Assembly (NCBI GenBank): GCA_949294085.1
Contig: CASFFX010000001.1
Span: 1-64,000, forward strand
Length of the DNA: 64,000 bases
Source of the DNA: an uncultured bacterium
GTDB lineage: Bacteria; Elusimicrobiota; Elusimicrobia; Elusimicrobiales; Elusimicrobiaceae
Direction: 5' to 3'
Shown: piece by piece, positions 42,523-51,087 of the stretch
Numbering within the stretch: position 1 is the first letter of the stretch
Layout: each line of letters begins with the position of its first letter
Translations under genes and position numbers: made by a program
Notes under the pieces: model-generated
What the model was told of the DNA's origin: nothing
What the model saw: only the letters and a program-made list of their open reading frames with translations
The model's database searches: none

Positions 42523-43019
42523 TGCCCCGCGCCGTGCTTGCCCTGGGCAGCAACATTGCCCCCGCCAAAGAAAATATAGACCGCGCCGTAGAGGCGCTGG
42601 CCGAATTGGGCACCGTCAAAGAAGTAGCGCCATATATCGTATCCAAGCCGGAAGGTTTTGCCGAGCAGCCGGATTTTATCAACACCGTCTTGATTTTAAG
42701 CACGCCTTACGAACCGATGCCGCTTTTAAAAAAACTCAAAGCACTGGAAATCAAACTGGGCCGCACGCCCACGTTTCGCAACGGGCCGCGCGTGATTGAC
42801 TTGGACATTTTGTTCTACGACGACTTGGTGCTTTTTCAAGACGACGACCAATACCCCCTTTTTATTCCGCACCCGCGCCTGCAGGAACGGGAATTTGTAT
42901 TAAAACCGCTCTCCTACCTGCTGGCGGACTACGTACACCCCAAGCTGGGCAAGCCGGTGTACCGCCTGTATCGGGAGCTGATGAAAAAGAAAGGCAAGCC
43001 CGAGTGTTTCATTTTGTAG
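42522..43019 (+). CDS. folK: 6-hydroxymethyl-dihydropterin pyrophosphokinase
   Basis: 165 residues from ATG 42522, which overlaps the preceding stop as TAATG; the frame extends further 5' but those codons lie inside the upstream gene. ALGSNIAP at the N-terminus, FINTV, and the RNGPRVIDLDILFYDD and PLFIPHPRLQEREFVLKPL segments are diagnostic. It adds pyrophosphate to hydroxymethyl-dihydropterin, making the FolP substrate. Last gene of the pterin operon. Confidence 0.95.
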   Translation: MPRAVLALGSNIAPAKENIDRAVEALAELGTVKEVAPYIVSKPEGFAEQPDFINTVLILSTPYEPMPLLKKLKALEIKLGRTPTFRNGPRVIDLDILFYDDLVLFQDDDQYPLFIPHPRLQEREFVLKPLSYLLADYVHPKLGKPVYRLYRELMKKKGKPECFIL

Positions 43020-43102
43020 GAAACGGCATAAATTCGTTTGTCGTTCCGCGAAAAAAAAGTAAAATGTAGGTAGCTATCTTTTCAAAAGGAGAATATGCAC
43101 GC

Positions 43103-43738
43103 ATGAAAAAAGTAATTCTGCTTTGTATGGCTGTATCGTTGTTGGGTACCGCCTGCACCACCCCCGGTAAAAGAACGGCTTGGGGTGCCGCCGGAGGCGC
43201 AGCCGTAGGCGCGGCCGCCGGGGCTATCATCGCCAACAACACGGGCGGCAAAAGCGAAACCGGCGCCATTTACGGTGCCTTGGCCGGTTTAACCGCCGGC
43301 GGTCTGTTGGGCAACTACTACGACAAGCAAGCCAAAGAATTGGCGGCAATCGCCGAAGTGGTCAAATCCGACAGCGGGATCCAAGTGTTCCTGAAAAACG
43401 ACATTTTGTTTGCCACCGGCAGCTCCGAATTGACGGCGGCTTCCATGCAGACATTGTCCGACCTGAACAAAGTGCTCAAAAAATATCCCAAAAACCGCAT
43501 TGTGGTACAGGGATATACCGATTCTACCGGTTCCGACGCCATCAACAACAAGCTCTCTACGCAGCGCGCCAAAGCGGTGTATGACTTCTTGTTGGGCAGT
43601 GGCCTCAAAACGATGAGCATTACCTACATCGGTTACGGTTCTTCCAACCCCATCGCCAGCAACGCTACCGCGGCCGGCCGGGCGCAGAACCGCCGCGTCG
43701 TACTGCAAATTACCGCCAACGAAAAAGATTTGAAATAA
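43103..43738 (+). CDS. OmpA-family lipoprotein with glycine-zipper segment
   Basis: 211 residues. Lipoprotein-type signal (LLGTAC, Cys18), a Gly/Ala-rich glycine-zipper region (about 28-75) like YMGG/Rick_17kDa lipoproteins, then an OmpA C-terminal domain (FATGSSEL, VQGYTDSTGSDAIN, RAQNRRVVLQI) that binds peptidoglycan. It is an outer-membrane/wall anchor, with the same architecture as E. coli YiaD. AAAGGAG precedes ATG 43103. A shorter out-of-frame ATG lies just before and is ignored. Confidence 0.9.
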   Translation: MKKVILLCMAVSLLGTACTTPGKRTAWGAAGGAAVGAAAGAIIANNTGGKSETGAIYGALAGLTAGGLLGNYYDKQAKELAAIAEVVKSDSGIQVFLKNDILFATGSSELTAASMQTLSDLNKVLKKYPKNRIVVQGYTDSTGSDAINNKLSTQRAKAVYDFLLGSGLKTMSITYIGYGSSNPIASNATAAGRAQNRRVVLQITANEKDLK

Positions 43739-43758
43739 ACCTTTTTCCCAATGCGTAA

Positions 43759-43785
43759 ACGGGGCCCGAAAGGCCCCGTTTTTTT
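43759..43785 (+). terminator. Intrinsic terminator of the OmpA lipoprotein gene
   Basis: ACGGGGCC (43759-43766) / GGCCCCGT (43772-43779) plus a T-run. A second hairpin, AACCGGC / GGCCGGTT, follows near 43796-43813. Confidence 0.88.
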
Positions 43786-43857
43786 ATCCTTTCAAACCGG
43801 CAAACGGCCGGTTTTTCTGCGCCGTCTAAAAAAGCAGTAGAAAAAACGGCGTCAATT

Positions 43858-43866
43858 TGCTATCTT
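43858..43866 (+). promoter_or_regulatory. Extended -10, leaderless start of the SirB1-like gene
   Basis: TG-C-TATCTT ends 6 nt before ATG 43873; no Shine-Dalgarno. Confidence 0.55.
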
Positions 43867-43872
43867 TAATAT

Positions 43873-44718
43873 ATGCAAACTCTCGGCAACGACGGCATTA
43901 AAGCGCTGATTAAACTGTTGGAAACCGAATCGGAAGCTTACGGTCCGGTACTCAAGCAGGCGCTGGCCGACGCCATCAAACAAAATCCCGCCCAAGTGCA
44001 GCACGTCATGGAAGAAGAATACCAAACTTCTGCCCCGCGGGCCGTGCTCAATACGCTGGAAGAAATTTGTTGGGAAGATTTAGCCACCGCATTGGCCCGG
44101 TTTGCGGCCAAAATTAACCCGGACTTGGAAGAGGGACTGGCCTTGCTTTCCAAATTTACCAGCCCCACCACCGCCCGAGGCGATATTTCCGCCCCGTTGG
44201 ACCAAATGGCCGCCCACTTGCGCCCCGCGTTGCTAAATGCCAATACCTATGCCGAAATTGCCGCCGTGTTGGGGCATTATTTCTTCCACGTGCAAGGCTT
44301 TACCGCTTTGCCGGCCAACACGGACGTAAAAGATCTTTCTTTTTCCCGCTTCCTGCGCAAGAAACGCGGCTCCAGCCTGTGCGTGGCGTGTTTGTATGTG
44401 TGCATCGGCCAACGCTATGGGATGGACATTTCCCCGGTGGACGTGGCCGGCCGCGTGCTGGTGCACATGTATTCGCAGGCGCGGGGCGAATCCCTGCTGA
44501 TTGACCCGCTGGACAACGGGAAAATCCTTACCGAAGAAGAGTGTCTGCGCTATATTCGCAGCCGCCAGATAGAGTGGAATAACGACTTTTTGGCGCCCTT
44601 ATCTTCCCGCATGCTGGTGCGCCGGTTTATTGCCAATATGATTTACGTGTTAAATAAATTGCGCGACGAAAGACGCTTAAAATATTTGCGGAATTATCTG
44701 GAAATTATTCAAGGATAA
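43873..44718 (+). CDS. SirB1-type transglutaminase-like protein
   Basis: 281 residues. An N-terminal helical region is followed by a segment (about 150-200: FLRKKRGSSLCVACLYVCIGQRYG...VDVAGRVLVHM) matching the transglutaminase-like SirB1/UPF0162 family, in which Ser/Cys of the helix and the later His are conserved. The family's function is unsettled. Likely cytosolic. It heads a run with nfeD and the SPFH gene (18 and 30 bp gaps). Confidence 0.75.
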   Translation: MQTLGNDGIKALIKLLETESEAYGPVLKQALADAIKQNPAQVQHVMEEEYQTSAPRAVLNTLEEICWEDLATALARFAAKINPDLEEGLALLSKFTSPTTARGDISAPLDQMAAHLRPALLNANTYAEIAAVLGHYFFHVQGFTALPANTDVKDLSFSRFLRKKRGSSLCVACLYVCIGQRYGMDISPVDVAGRVLVHMYSQARGESLLIDPLDNGKILTEEECLRYIRSRQIEWNNDFLAPLSSRMLVRRFIANMIYVLNKLRDERRLKYLRNYLEIIQG

Positions 44719-44736
44719 CGTTTCCCGGGAGGGAAT

Positions 44737-45162
44737 ATGAACTATTATGTATGGCTGATTATAGCCGTAGGGTGTTTTGTGGGCGAATTGTTTACGATGG
44801 AATTTTCGCTCACGTGCCTGGGGGTGGGGCTGTTGGGTGCGGCGCTGACCTCCTGGCTGGGAGTTGGACTGTGGGGGCAGGTGATTGTGTTTGCCGTCAT
44901 AGCGGCGGCGGCCTGGCTGGGCATACGCCCTGTGGCGCTGCGCCACCTATACCACCGCGCGGTACACGTAAAAACACCCGCCGAAGACGTGCTGGGCAAA
45001 ACCGCCGTAGTGGAAACGCCCATTGACCCCGTGGCCGATACAGGCCGCGTAAAAGTGGACGGCGAAAGCTGGAAAGCGACCGCCCGCCAGCCGCTGCCCG
45101 CCGGCACGCAATGCGTGGTGGAGCAGCTAAACGGCGTTACGCTCACCGTACGCCCCAAATAA
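44737..45162 (+). CDS. NfeD-family membrane protein (short form)
   Basis: 141 residues. Two to three N-terminal membrane helices (about 4-70) and a C-terminal OB-fold (about 85-141: GKTAVVETPIDPVADTGRVKVDGESW). Short NfeD proteins pair with stomatin/SPFH partners, and one is encoded 30 bp downstream. Together they form membrane microdomain complexes. GGGAGGG precedes the ATG. Confidence 0.9.
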   Translation: MNYYVWLIIAVGCFVGELFTMEFSLTCLGVGLLGAALTSWLGVGLWGQVIVFAVIAAAAWLGIRPVALRHLYHRAVHVKTPAEDVLGKTAVVETPIDPVADTGRVKVDGESWKATARQPLPAGTQCVVEQLNGVTLTVRPK

Positions 45163-45192
45163 CCCGCCGCTGCGGGACAAGGAGAAACTAAA

Positions 45193-46200
45193 ATGAACGA
45201 CTTAGGGCTTTTCTTTCTGCTGGCCTGTATGGTGTTTGTGGTAGTCATCATTGCCAAAGGGATTATCATCGTGCGCCAAGCGCAGGTGGTAATTATAGAA
45301 CGCTTCGGCAAATACCTGCAAACCCTTACGCCGGGCATTAACTGGATTATCCCCATTATGGATAAACCCCACCAAATGGAGTGGCGCGACAACCGCGAAT
45401 ACGTGGACGGAAACGGCCGCGTGCGCTCTATCCCGATTACGCAAATGCGCAGCGTGATTGACATGCGCGAAACCGTGTACGACCTGCCCCGCCAAAGCGT
45501 CATTACCAAAGACAACGTAGGCATTGAAATCAATGCGTTGCTTTATTTCCAGATTACCGACCCTATCAATGCGGCCTATAAAGTGGAATCGCTCCCGACC
45601 GCCATTGAAAAACTGACCCAAACCACGCTCAGAAACATTATCGGCGAAATGGACCTGGACCAAACGCTCACGTCGCGCGAAATCATCAAGAGCAAATTGC
45701 AGGTGATTTTGGACGAAGCCACCAACAAATGGGGCGTAAAAGTCAACCGGGTGGAACTGCAGGACATTATTCCCCCCGCCGCCATCCGCGAAGCGATGGA
45801 AAAACAGATGAAGGCCGAACGCGACCGCCGCGCCATGGTAACGGAAGCGGAAGGGACCAAAACGGCCCAAATTTTGAAAGCGGAAGCGGTGCGCGAATCG
45901 GAAATCAAAAAGGCGGAAGGGATGAAGCAGGCGGCCATTTTGGAAGCGGAAGGGACGTCGGAAGCGAAAATCAAAGTAGCCCAAGCCGAGGCGGAAGCGG
46001 TAAAAATTGTGGCCTCCACGGTGGCGCAGTCGTCCAATCCGGCCAGCTATATGATTTCGCTGAAATACATTGAAGCGCTGACCAAAATGACGGAAGGAAA
46101 AGACAATAAAATTGTCTATATGCCTTACGAAGCGTCCAACGTGCTGGGCGCGGTGGCCGCCATTAAGGACCTGACCGGCGGCACGCCTGCGGCCAAGTAA
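45193..46200 (+). CDS. SPFH/band 7 (stomatin-like) protein
   Basis: 335 residues. One N-terminal membrane helix (about 3-25), an SPFH domain (VIIERFGKYLQTLTPGINW onward, with the VITKDNVGIEINALLYFQI strands), then an Ala/Glu/Lys-rich coiled coil (about 195-280) and a C-terminal tail. This is the paraslipin/QmcA branch. It oligomerises at the inner membrane with NfeD. AAGGAGAAA precedes the ATG. Confidence 0.93.
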   Translation: MNDLGLFFLLACMVFVVVIIAKGIIIVRQAQVVIIERFGKYLQTLTPGINWIIPIMDKPHQMEWRDNREYVDGNGRVRSIPITQMRSVIDMRETVYDLPRQSVITKDNVGIEINALLYFQITDPINAAYKVESLPTAIEKLTQTTLRNIIGEMDLDQTLTSREIIKSKLQVILDEATNKWGVKVNRVELQDIIPPAAIREAMEKQMKAERDRRAMVTEAEGTKTAQILKAEAVRESEIKKAEGMKQAAILEAEGTSEAKIKVAQAEAEAVKIVASTVAQSSNPASYMISLKYIEALTKMTEGKDNKIVYMPYEASNVLGAVAAIKDLTGGTPAAK

Positions 46201-46229
46201 CGCGGCGAAAAATAACTACGCTATAGTTT

Positions 46230-46259
46230 CCCCGGCAGCCAATGCCGGGGATTTTTATT
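46230..46259 (+). terminator. Intrinsic terminator of the SirB1-nfeD-SPFH run
   Basis: CCCCGGCA (46230-46237) / TGCCGGGG (46243-46250) followed by ATTTTTATT. Confidence 0.85.
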
Positions 46260-46262
46260 ATC

Positions 46263-46420
46263 AACTTATTTAACTTAAAAGCAAAGATATGCTTCCACCT
46301 CTTATTTCAAATTTTTGCGTTTTCTTGGACATATATAGATTCTCTATCTAAACCTTTCACAAATTCATTAATTGCAAACGAAAACGATTTATAACGTGCT
46401 TTGCAATTTCTTTTGCACAT
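46263..46420. other. AT-rich spacer without a called gene
   Basis: Distinctly AT-richer than its surroundings. A 37-codon minus-strand frame (46420 to 46307) exists but has no ribosome site, because the terminator of the neighbouring gene lies where one should be. I see nothing else in it. Confidence 0.5.
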
Positions 46421-46450
46421 AAAAACCCCGGGGTATCATCCCCGGGGCTT
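46421..46450 (-). terminator. Intrinsic terminator of the 46493-47668 gene
   Basis: CCCCGGGG (46426-46433) / CCCCGGGG (46440-46447), loop TATCAT, with T-run on the minus strand. Confidence 0.88.
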
Positions 46451-46492
46451 CTTCCTTAACCTGTTTTGGAAAGACAAATCTTAGGTTCAAAG

Positions 46493-47668
46493 TTAATTTG
46501 CAGCAACACACCGCAATATTTTACCACTGCCTCCTATTTTAGGTTCAAATGATGTTATCTGGACAGAACATTCAATGCCCCCTGAACCTATCACTCCGGT
46601 ATGACATCGTGGATTTTCAGTTGTACCTGAGCCTGTATAACCCATTTCACAATAACACCGAACTTTCTTTAATTCCTCGCCGCAACCTGCTATATTAGCA
46701 GCTTCTTTTAAGCAAGAATAGGAACATACACTTGAATTGGAATTGCAGTTTTGGTTACATAAATCTTGGTCAGAATATCCAGAGGGACAATTTTGTATTC
46801 CTGTATACTCATTGGTAAAAACAGTGTTATATTTCTTCAAATCCCCAGAATAAGCATATGCAGGCAATCCATTTTTACACATACAAGAACCAGTGGTTTC
46901 TAAATCTGCTTCCTGCGTAATAGAATCAGCATAAACATAGGTTACTTGATCACTGTTATCTATTACTGTAAAAGTACCCTTTCCGCTGATGGTAGATTTC
47001 GTAATATCCCCACAATACTTTGCAGCCTGTACCGTCTTAATTTCCGGCACAAAAGCATATTTGGATTCAACTATCGTTCCGTTAATACTTTTTAATAAAT
47101 AAGAAGAATAGGTTTTATCTCCGGTTGGCATCCCGTTGGGGGCATAATCTTTGGAATAGACATTGCTCCATTCCAACGCATCCCCGTTGCCGGTACCGAC
47201 AGACTTGACATCCGACTGTATAACTAAAGAATCGGCCTTGGCCCCTTTCACGCTGGCCGCATTATTCAAATAGAGGGTTCCCCCCACCTGGCTTTTGGCT
47301 TCTTCAAGCGTAGTGGAGAAAGACAGGCTGATCGTATATAACCGGGCAGCTTGGAGACTAAAATCTTTATTTACATACATCAACCCACTTACCTGGTATT
47401 CCTGTGTATTGCCCCCTAACGTCGTACCGTTTTGCAAATACAGCTGCTTCAAATAAGCATCGGCCCCGCGTAAATTGATTACCCCGGAATAGGTGCGGGT
47501 ATTGCAAAAATTAACTAATGGCGCTTCGGTTACCAGCGACGGGTCCGCCGCGTCCACTTGTCCAAACGTTCCCACCGGCGACGATAACGTCGTTACAAAT
47601 TGCATTTGCTCGGCACACACCGGCAGGGCCAAAGCCAATAACAAGGTAAAAAATAAAAATTTCCGCAT
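46493..47668 (-). CDS. Secreted protein with Cys-rich C-terminus, unknown
   Basis: 391 residues. Signal peptide (1-19, ending PVCAEQ). The first two thirds are beta-rich, Asn/Thr/Gly-rich and adhesin-like. The last third carries roughly a dozen cysteines (for example DLCNQNCNSNSSVCSYSC, RCYCEMGY), suggesting EGF-like or other disulfide-rich modules. No exact family recognised. Its codons are more AT-rich than those of neighbouring genes, which may mean recent acquisition or surface-protein bias. AAAGGGGAACGT precedes the ATG. Confidence 0.7.
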   Translation of the reverse strand: MRKFLFFTLLLALALPVCAEQMQFVTTLSSPVGTFGQVDAADPSLVTEAPLVNFCNTRTYSGVINLRGADAYLKQLYLQNGTTLGGNTQEYQVSGLMYVNKDFSLQAARLYTISLSFSTTLEEAKSQVGGTLYLNNAASVKGAKADSLVIQSDVKSVGTGNGDALEWSNVYSKDYAPNGMPTGDKTYSSYLLKSINGTIVESKYAFVPEIKTVQAAKYCGDITKSTISGKGTFTVIDNSDQVTYVYADSITQEADLETTGSCMCKNGLPAYAYSGDLKKYNTVFTNEYTGIQNCPSGYSDQDLCNQNCNSNSSVCSYSCLKEAANIAGCGEELKKVRCYCEMGYTGSGTTENPRCHTGVIGSGGIECSVQITSFEPKIGGSGKILRCVAAN

Positions 47669-47762
47669 ACGTTCCCCTTTATGTAGGACTGGCTGGCTTC
47701 CTACGCCAGCCTATTTTTATTATATAACAAAATGGGCCAAAATCAACCGTAAAAATTCCCGT

Positions 47763-47794
47763 AAAAAGCCGGGAAAGGGCTCTTCCCCGGCTTT
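47763..47794 (-). terminator. Intrinsic terminator of the 47813-48337 pilin
   Basis: AAAGCCGGG (47765-47773) / CCCGGCTTT (47786-47794), T-rich on the minus strand. Confidence 0.82.
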
Positions 47795-47812
47795 ATTACC
47801 AAAATACCCACA

Positions 47813-48337
47813 TCAATACGGGGTTTGCCCCTCTTTATACAAATCCAGCGATTGGCAAATGGCAATGCTGGTTTCCACCTGGCTAGTGCACGCCAGCGAG
47901 GTTCCCTTTCCGCCCGTTCCGCGGATATACGGGTTCCACAGCACATAGTCATACTTGGCGCCGCCTTGGCGCTTGGCCGTTACGCCGGGGCAGTCCGTCC
48001 CCGGGATGGTCGCGTTGACGGCGGAATTAATGGTATAGACGAAATCCTTCGTGGTAATCGTGGATTTATCCGCGCTTAACGTACCCGGGAACGAAATGGA
48101 CAGCTTGCTAAACGACGTGGGGCAGGCATTGCCCCCCGTCCGTCCCGCCGCATAGGCATAGACCGAATCGTTCAGCGCTTTCAAAGCCGCCATCGCTTCC
48201 ACCGCGCGGGAACGCTCAATAGAGCGGGTATAATTAGGCAGCGCCACCGCCGTCAGCACGGCAATAATCAGCACGACTGTTAAAAGTTCAATTAACGTAA
48301 ACCCTTTGCGGGAACGCAAACAACCGTTGTTTTGCAT
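47813..48337 (-). CDS. Orphan type IV pilin-like protein
   Basis: 174 residues from ATG 48337 (GGAGGAAAT upstream); upstream codons of the frame lie in the next gene. Leader MQNNGCLRSRKG, cleavage before FTLIELLTVVLIIAVL, then the long alpha-1 helix (TAVALPNYTRSIERSR). The C-terminal part has several cysteines. This is the most diverged of the four pilin N-termini here. It has its own TG-C-TACAAT promoter and terminator. Confidence 0.9.
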   Translation of the reverse strand: MQNNGCLRSRKGFTLIELLTVVLIIAVLTAVALPNYTRSIERSRAVEAMAALKALNDSVYAYAAGRTGGNACPTSFSKLSISFPGTLSADKSTITTKDFVYTINSAVNATIPGTDCPGVTAKRQGGAKYDYVLWNPYIRGTGGKGTSLACTSQVETSIAICQSLDLYKEGQTPY

Positions 48338-48355
48338 ATTTCCTCCGTTCACAGT

Positions 48356-48364
48356 ATTGTAGCA
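48356..48364 (-). promoter_or_regulatory. Extended -10 of the pilin gene
   Basis: TG-C-TACAAT on the minus strand, 18 bp before ATG 48337 and just past the dapL stop region. Confidence 0.7.
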
Positions 48365-48372
48365 AAATCCGC

Positions 48373-49602
48373 TTAGAACTGCAGTTGGGCAATGCGTTGG
48401 GCGGCTTCCTGCGTCAGCTGCGGCGTATTGAAAGCCGTCAGGCGGAAGAACCCTTCCCCACACGCGCCAAACCCTACGCCCGGCGTGCCCACCACCTGGG
48501 CGTGCGTGAGCAATTTGTCAAAGAAGGTCCACGAGTCTATGCCCTGGGGCGTTTTGAGCCAAATATACGGGGCGTTCACACCGCCAAAAGCGGTTAACCC
48601 GGCCCGCTGCAACGCCTGCAAAATCACGCGGGCATTTTGCTGGTATCCGGCAATTACTTCCCGAATTTGTTTTTGCCCCTGCGGCGAAAACACGGCTTCG
48701 GCCGCACGTTGCACGATATAGGGCACCCCGTTAAATTTGGTCGTTTGGCGGCGCAGCCACAGCGCGTTTAAGGAGTGGGCCACCCCGTCCCGACCATATA
48801 CTTGCAGTGCTTTTGGCACTACGGTATAGGCACAGCGCGTCCCGGTAAAGCCGGCCGTTTTGGAAAACGACCGAAATTCTACCGCCACTTGTTGTGCACC
48901 CGGAATTTCGTAAATGGAGTGCGGCACGTCCGGCTGGGTGATAAAAGCCTCGTAGGCCGAATCATACAAAATCACGCTGTTGTTTTCGGCCGCCCAATCC
49001 ACCCATTTTTTGAGTTCCGCGCGCGTCATCGCCGCGCCGGTCGGATTGTTGGGAGAACACAAATACACCACGTCGGCATGGCAGGCGGGCAGCTGCGGCA
49101 CAAAGCCGTTTTGCTCGGTGCACGGCAAATATACAATGCCCCCAAAGCGGCCGTTTTCAAAAGCGCCGGTCCGCCCGGCCATTACATTGGTATCTAGATA
49201 GACGGGGTAAACCGGGTCCTGCAGGGCCACCGTGCAGGCCTGCGAAAACAATTCCTGAAAATTGGCCACGTCGCTCTTGGCGCCGTCGCTTACGAAAATT
49301 TCGTCCGCCGTCAGCGCGATACCGCGCTGTACATAGTCGTGCTGCAAAATGGCTTCCCGCAAAAAAGCATACCCTTGTTCGGGCCCGTATCCGCGGAAGG
49401 TTTCCGACCGGCCCATTTCGTCCGAGGCTTTATGCAGGGCCTCCACCACCGCCGGCACCAGCGGGCGGGAAACGTCCCCAATCCCCAGACTGATGACCTG
49501 TTGACCGGGGTGGGCTTCCTTGTAAGCGGCCACCCGTTTGGCAATGGTGGAAAACAAATAACTGCCCGGCAATTTGGCGTAATTTTCGTTAAACAGCGTC
49601 AT
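48373..49602 (-). CDS. dapL: LL-diaminopimelate aminotransferase
   Basis: 409 residues. [14 protein letters not shown], the [17 protein letters not shown] segment, [18 protein letters not shown] and the PLP-lysine motif [17 protein letters not shown] match DapL. It makes LL-diaminopimelate directly from tetrahydrodipicolinate and glutamate, bypassing succinylated intermediates. Overlaps dapF by 4 nt (ATGA) and has AAGGGG upstream, so it is translated with dapF. Confidence 0.94.
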   Translation of the reverse strand: MTLFNENYAKLPGSYLFSTIAKRVAAYKEAHPGQQVISLGIGDVSRPLVPAVVEALHKASDEMGRSETFRGYGPEQGYAFLREAILQHDYVQRGIALTADEIFVSDGAKSDVANFQELFSQACTVALQDPVYPVYLDTNVMAGRTGAFENGRFGGIVYLPCTEQNGFVPQLPACHADVVYLCSPNNPTGAAMTRAELKKWVDWAAENNSVILYDSAYEAFITQPDVPHSIYEIPGAQQVAVEFRSFSKTAGFTGTRCAYTVVPKALQVYGRDGVAHSLNALWLRRQTTKFNGVPYIVQRAAEAVFSPQGQKQIREVIAGYQQNARVILQALQRAGLTAFGGVNAPYIWLKTPQGIDSWTFFDKLLTHAQVVGTPGVGFGACGEGFFRLTAFNTPQLTQEAAQRIAQLQF

Positions 49603-50438
49603 GCTTCGTCCCCTTTATAATCGCCGGTAAACACTTCGGCCGCGGGGCCAGTCATAAAAATATTTTTGGCAATCGGCCACTCAATCAGCAGGTCGCCGCC
49701 GTCCAACTTGACGGTAATGTAATCGCCGGTTTTATGGTTCAGCACACACGCCACCGCCGCCGCACAGGCGCCCGTGCCGCACGCCTGGGTTACGCCGGCC
49801 CCGCGCTCCCACACGCGCATACGCACGGTGCGGTCGTTAATAACGTGCACAAATTCCACATTGGTTTTATTCGGGAACGCTTCGTGATTTTCCAACGCGG
49901 GCCCCCAGGTTTCTATCGGCACTTTTTCGGCATTTTCCACAAATACGACAAAATGCGGATTGCCCATGGAAACCGCCGTCCCGCAAAATTCCGTTCCGCA
50001 GGCGCGCAGCGGGACGTTGATGGCTTTCTCGCCGCTGAGGCCCGTCATCGGGATTTCCCCCCGCGTCAGCCGCGGCAGGCCCATATCCACCCGCACGGTG
50101 CCGGCGGCTTCGTCTATAATATCGGTGTGAATCAACCCGGCCAGCGTTTCCAGCGTGATTTGTTTTTTGCGCACGATGCCGTGGCTGTACAAATGAAGCG
50201 CCACACAGCGGGAGGCATTGCCGCACATTTCGGCTTCGCTGCCGTCGGGGTTGATGATTTGCATACGCATATCGGCTTTTTCCGACGGAAGCAGCAGCAC
50301 CAGTCCGTCCGCACCCACGCCAAAATGGCGGTTGCAGATTTTCTGCGCCAACGCACGGGGATTTTCTACCCGGCGCGCGGTTTTCCCGTCCAGCAGGACG
50401 AAATCATTTCCAATTCCGGTATATTTTGTAAATTGCAT
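49599..50438 (-). CDS. dapF: Diaminopimelate epimerase
   Basis: 279 residues. The two catalytic cysteines are Cys72 ([10 protein letters not shown]) and Cys220 ([10 protein letters not shown]); GNDFVLLDG and HFGVGADGL support the assignment. It converts LL- to meso-diaminopimelate, the peptidoglycan and lysine precursor. It is the gene immediately preceding dapL in transcription order. No Shine-Dalgarno; a -10-like TAAAAT (50447-50452, minus) lies 8 nt upstream. Confidence 0.95.
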   Translation of the reverse strand: MQFTKYTGIGNDFVLLDGKTARRVENPRALAQKICNRHFGVGADGLVLLLPSEKADMRMQIINPDGSEAEMCGNASRCVALHLYSHGIVRKKQITLETLAGLIHTDIIDEAAGTVRVDMGLPRLTRGEIPMTGLSGEKAINVPLRACGTEFCGTAVSMGNPHFVVFVENAEKVPIETWGPALENHEAFPNKTNVEFVHVINDRTVRMRVWERGAGVTQACGTGACAAAVACVLNHKTGDYITVKLDGGDLLIEWPIAKNIFMTGPAAEVFTGDYKGDEA

Positions 50439-50446
50439 AATAAGTT

Positions 50447-50452
50447 ATTTTA
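50447..50452 (-). promoter_or_regulatory. -10 element of dapF-dapL, near-leaderless
   Basis: TAAAAT on the minus strand, 8 nt before ATG 50438. The divergent nitroreductase promoter (TG-G-TAATAT, 50472-50480) is only about 20 bp away. Confidence 0.5.
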
Positions 50453-50471
50453 TAAAAACAGGCAGGCAATT

Positions 50472-50480
50472 TGGTAATAT
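50472..50480 (+). promoter_or_regulatory. Extended -10 of the nitroreductase gene
   Basis: TG-G-TAATAT, 32 bp before ATG 50513, with GGGGG as ribosome site in the leader. Confidence 0.5.
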
Positions 50481-50512
50481 ATTTTTATCTTCACACCGCA
50501 GGGGGCCGTAAT

Positions 50513-51055
50513 ATGGAACTGATGGACGTAATCAAAGCGCGCCGCAGCGTGCGCAAATACCAGGATAAACCCGTGGAACGGGAAAAAATAAACGCTTGTT
50601 TGGAAGCGGCACGCCTGGCGCCTTCCGCCTGCAATTCGCAGCCGTGGCACTATATCGTGATAGATGACCCGCAGGTCAAATCCGCTTTTTGCAAAGAAGC
50701 TTTTCCCGGCATTTATGCCATGACGAAATTTGCCGAAAAAGCGCCCGTGCTCATTGCCGCCGTATCGGACCGGGGCTCCTTCACCAGCCGCATGGGCAAC
50801 TTCTTCCGCCGGACGGAATTTTATTTGGTGGACCAGGGCATTTCCGGCGAACACCTGGTGCTGCGCGCGCAGGACCTGGGTTTGGGAACGTGCTGGATTG
50901 GCTGGCTCAATTCCGATAAAGCCGAAAAATTTTTCCACTTGCCCAAAGGCAAAAAGATTGAACACCTAATTGCGCTGGGCTACCCGGCGGAAACACCCTC
51001 CCCCCGGCCGCGCGAAACGCTGGAACACATCGTCAGCTATAACGAATACAAATAA
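50513..51055 (+). CDS. Nitroreductase-family flavoprotein
   Basis: 180 residues from ATG 50513; the frame extends 14 codons upstream without a ribosome site. RRSVRKYQDKPV near the N-terminus and APSACNSQPWHY bind FMN, and the LGLGTCWIGW segment closes the fold. These cytosolic NAD(P)H-dependent enzymes reduce nitro compounds or quinones; some act on other substrates. Followed by a strong terminator shared with the convergent gene. Confidence 0.92.
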   Translation: MELMDVIKARRSVRKYQDKPVEREKINACLEAARLAPSACNSQPWHYIVIDDPQVKSAFCKEAFPGIYAMTKFAEKAPVLIAAVSDRGSFTSRMGNFFRRTEFYLVDQGISGEHLVLRAQDLGLGTCWIGWLNSDKAEKFFHLPKGKKIEHLIALGYPAETPSPRPRETLEHIVSYNEYK

Positions 51056-51056
51056 C

Positions 51057-51087
51057 AAAAAGGCTCCGTGAATCGGAGCCTTTTTTT
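51057..51087 (+). terminator. Bidirectional terminator
   Basis: AGGCTCCG (51061-51068) / CGGAGCCT (51074-51081) with A and T flanks. It touches the stop codon of the convergent glycosyltransferase gene. Confidence 0.88.

Noticed and set aside
46307..46420. 37-codon minus-strand frame in the AT-rich spacer
   Set aside because: No ribosome site; the terminator of the neighbouring gene occupies the place where one would be. Kept only as a note.
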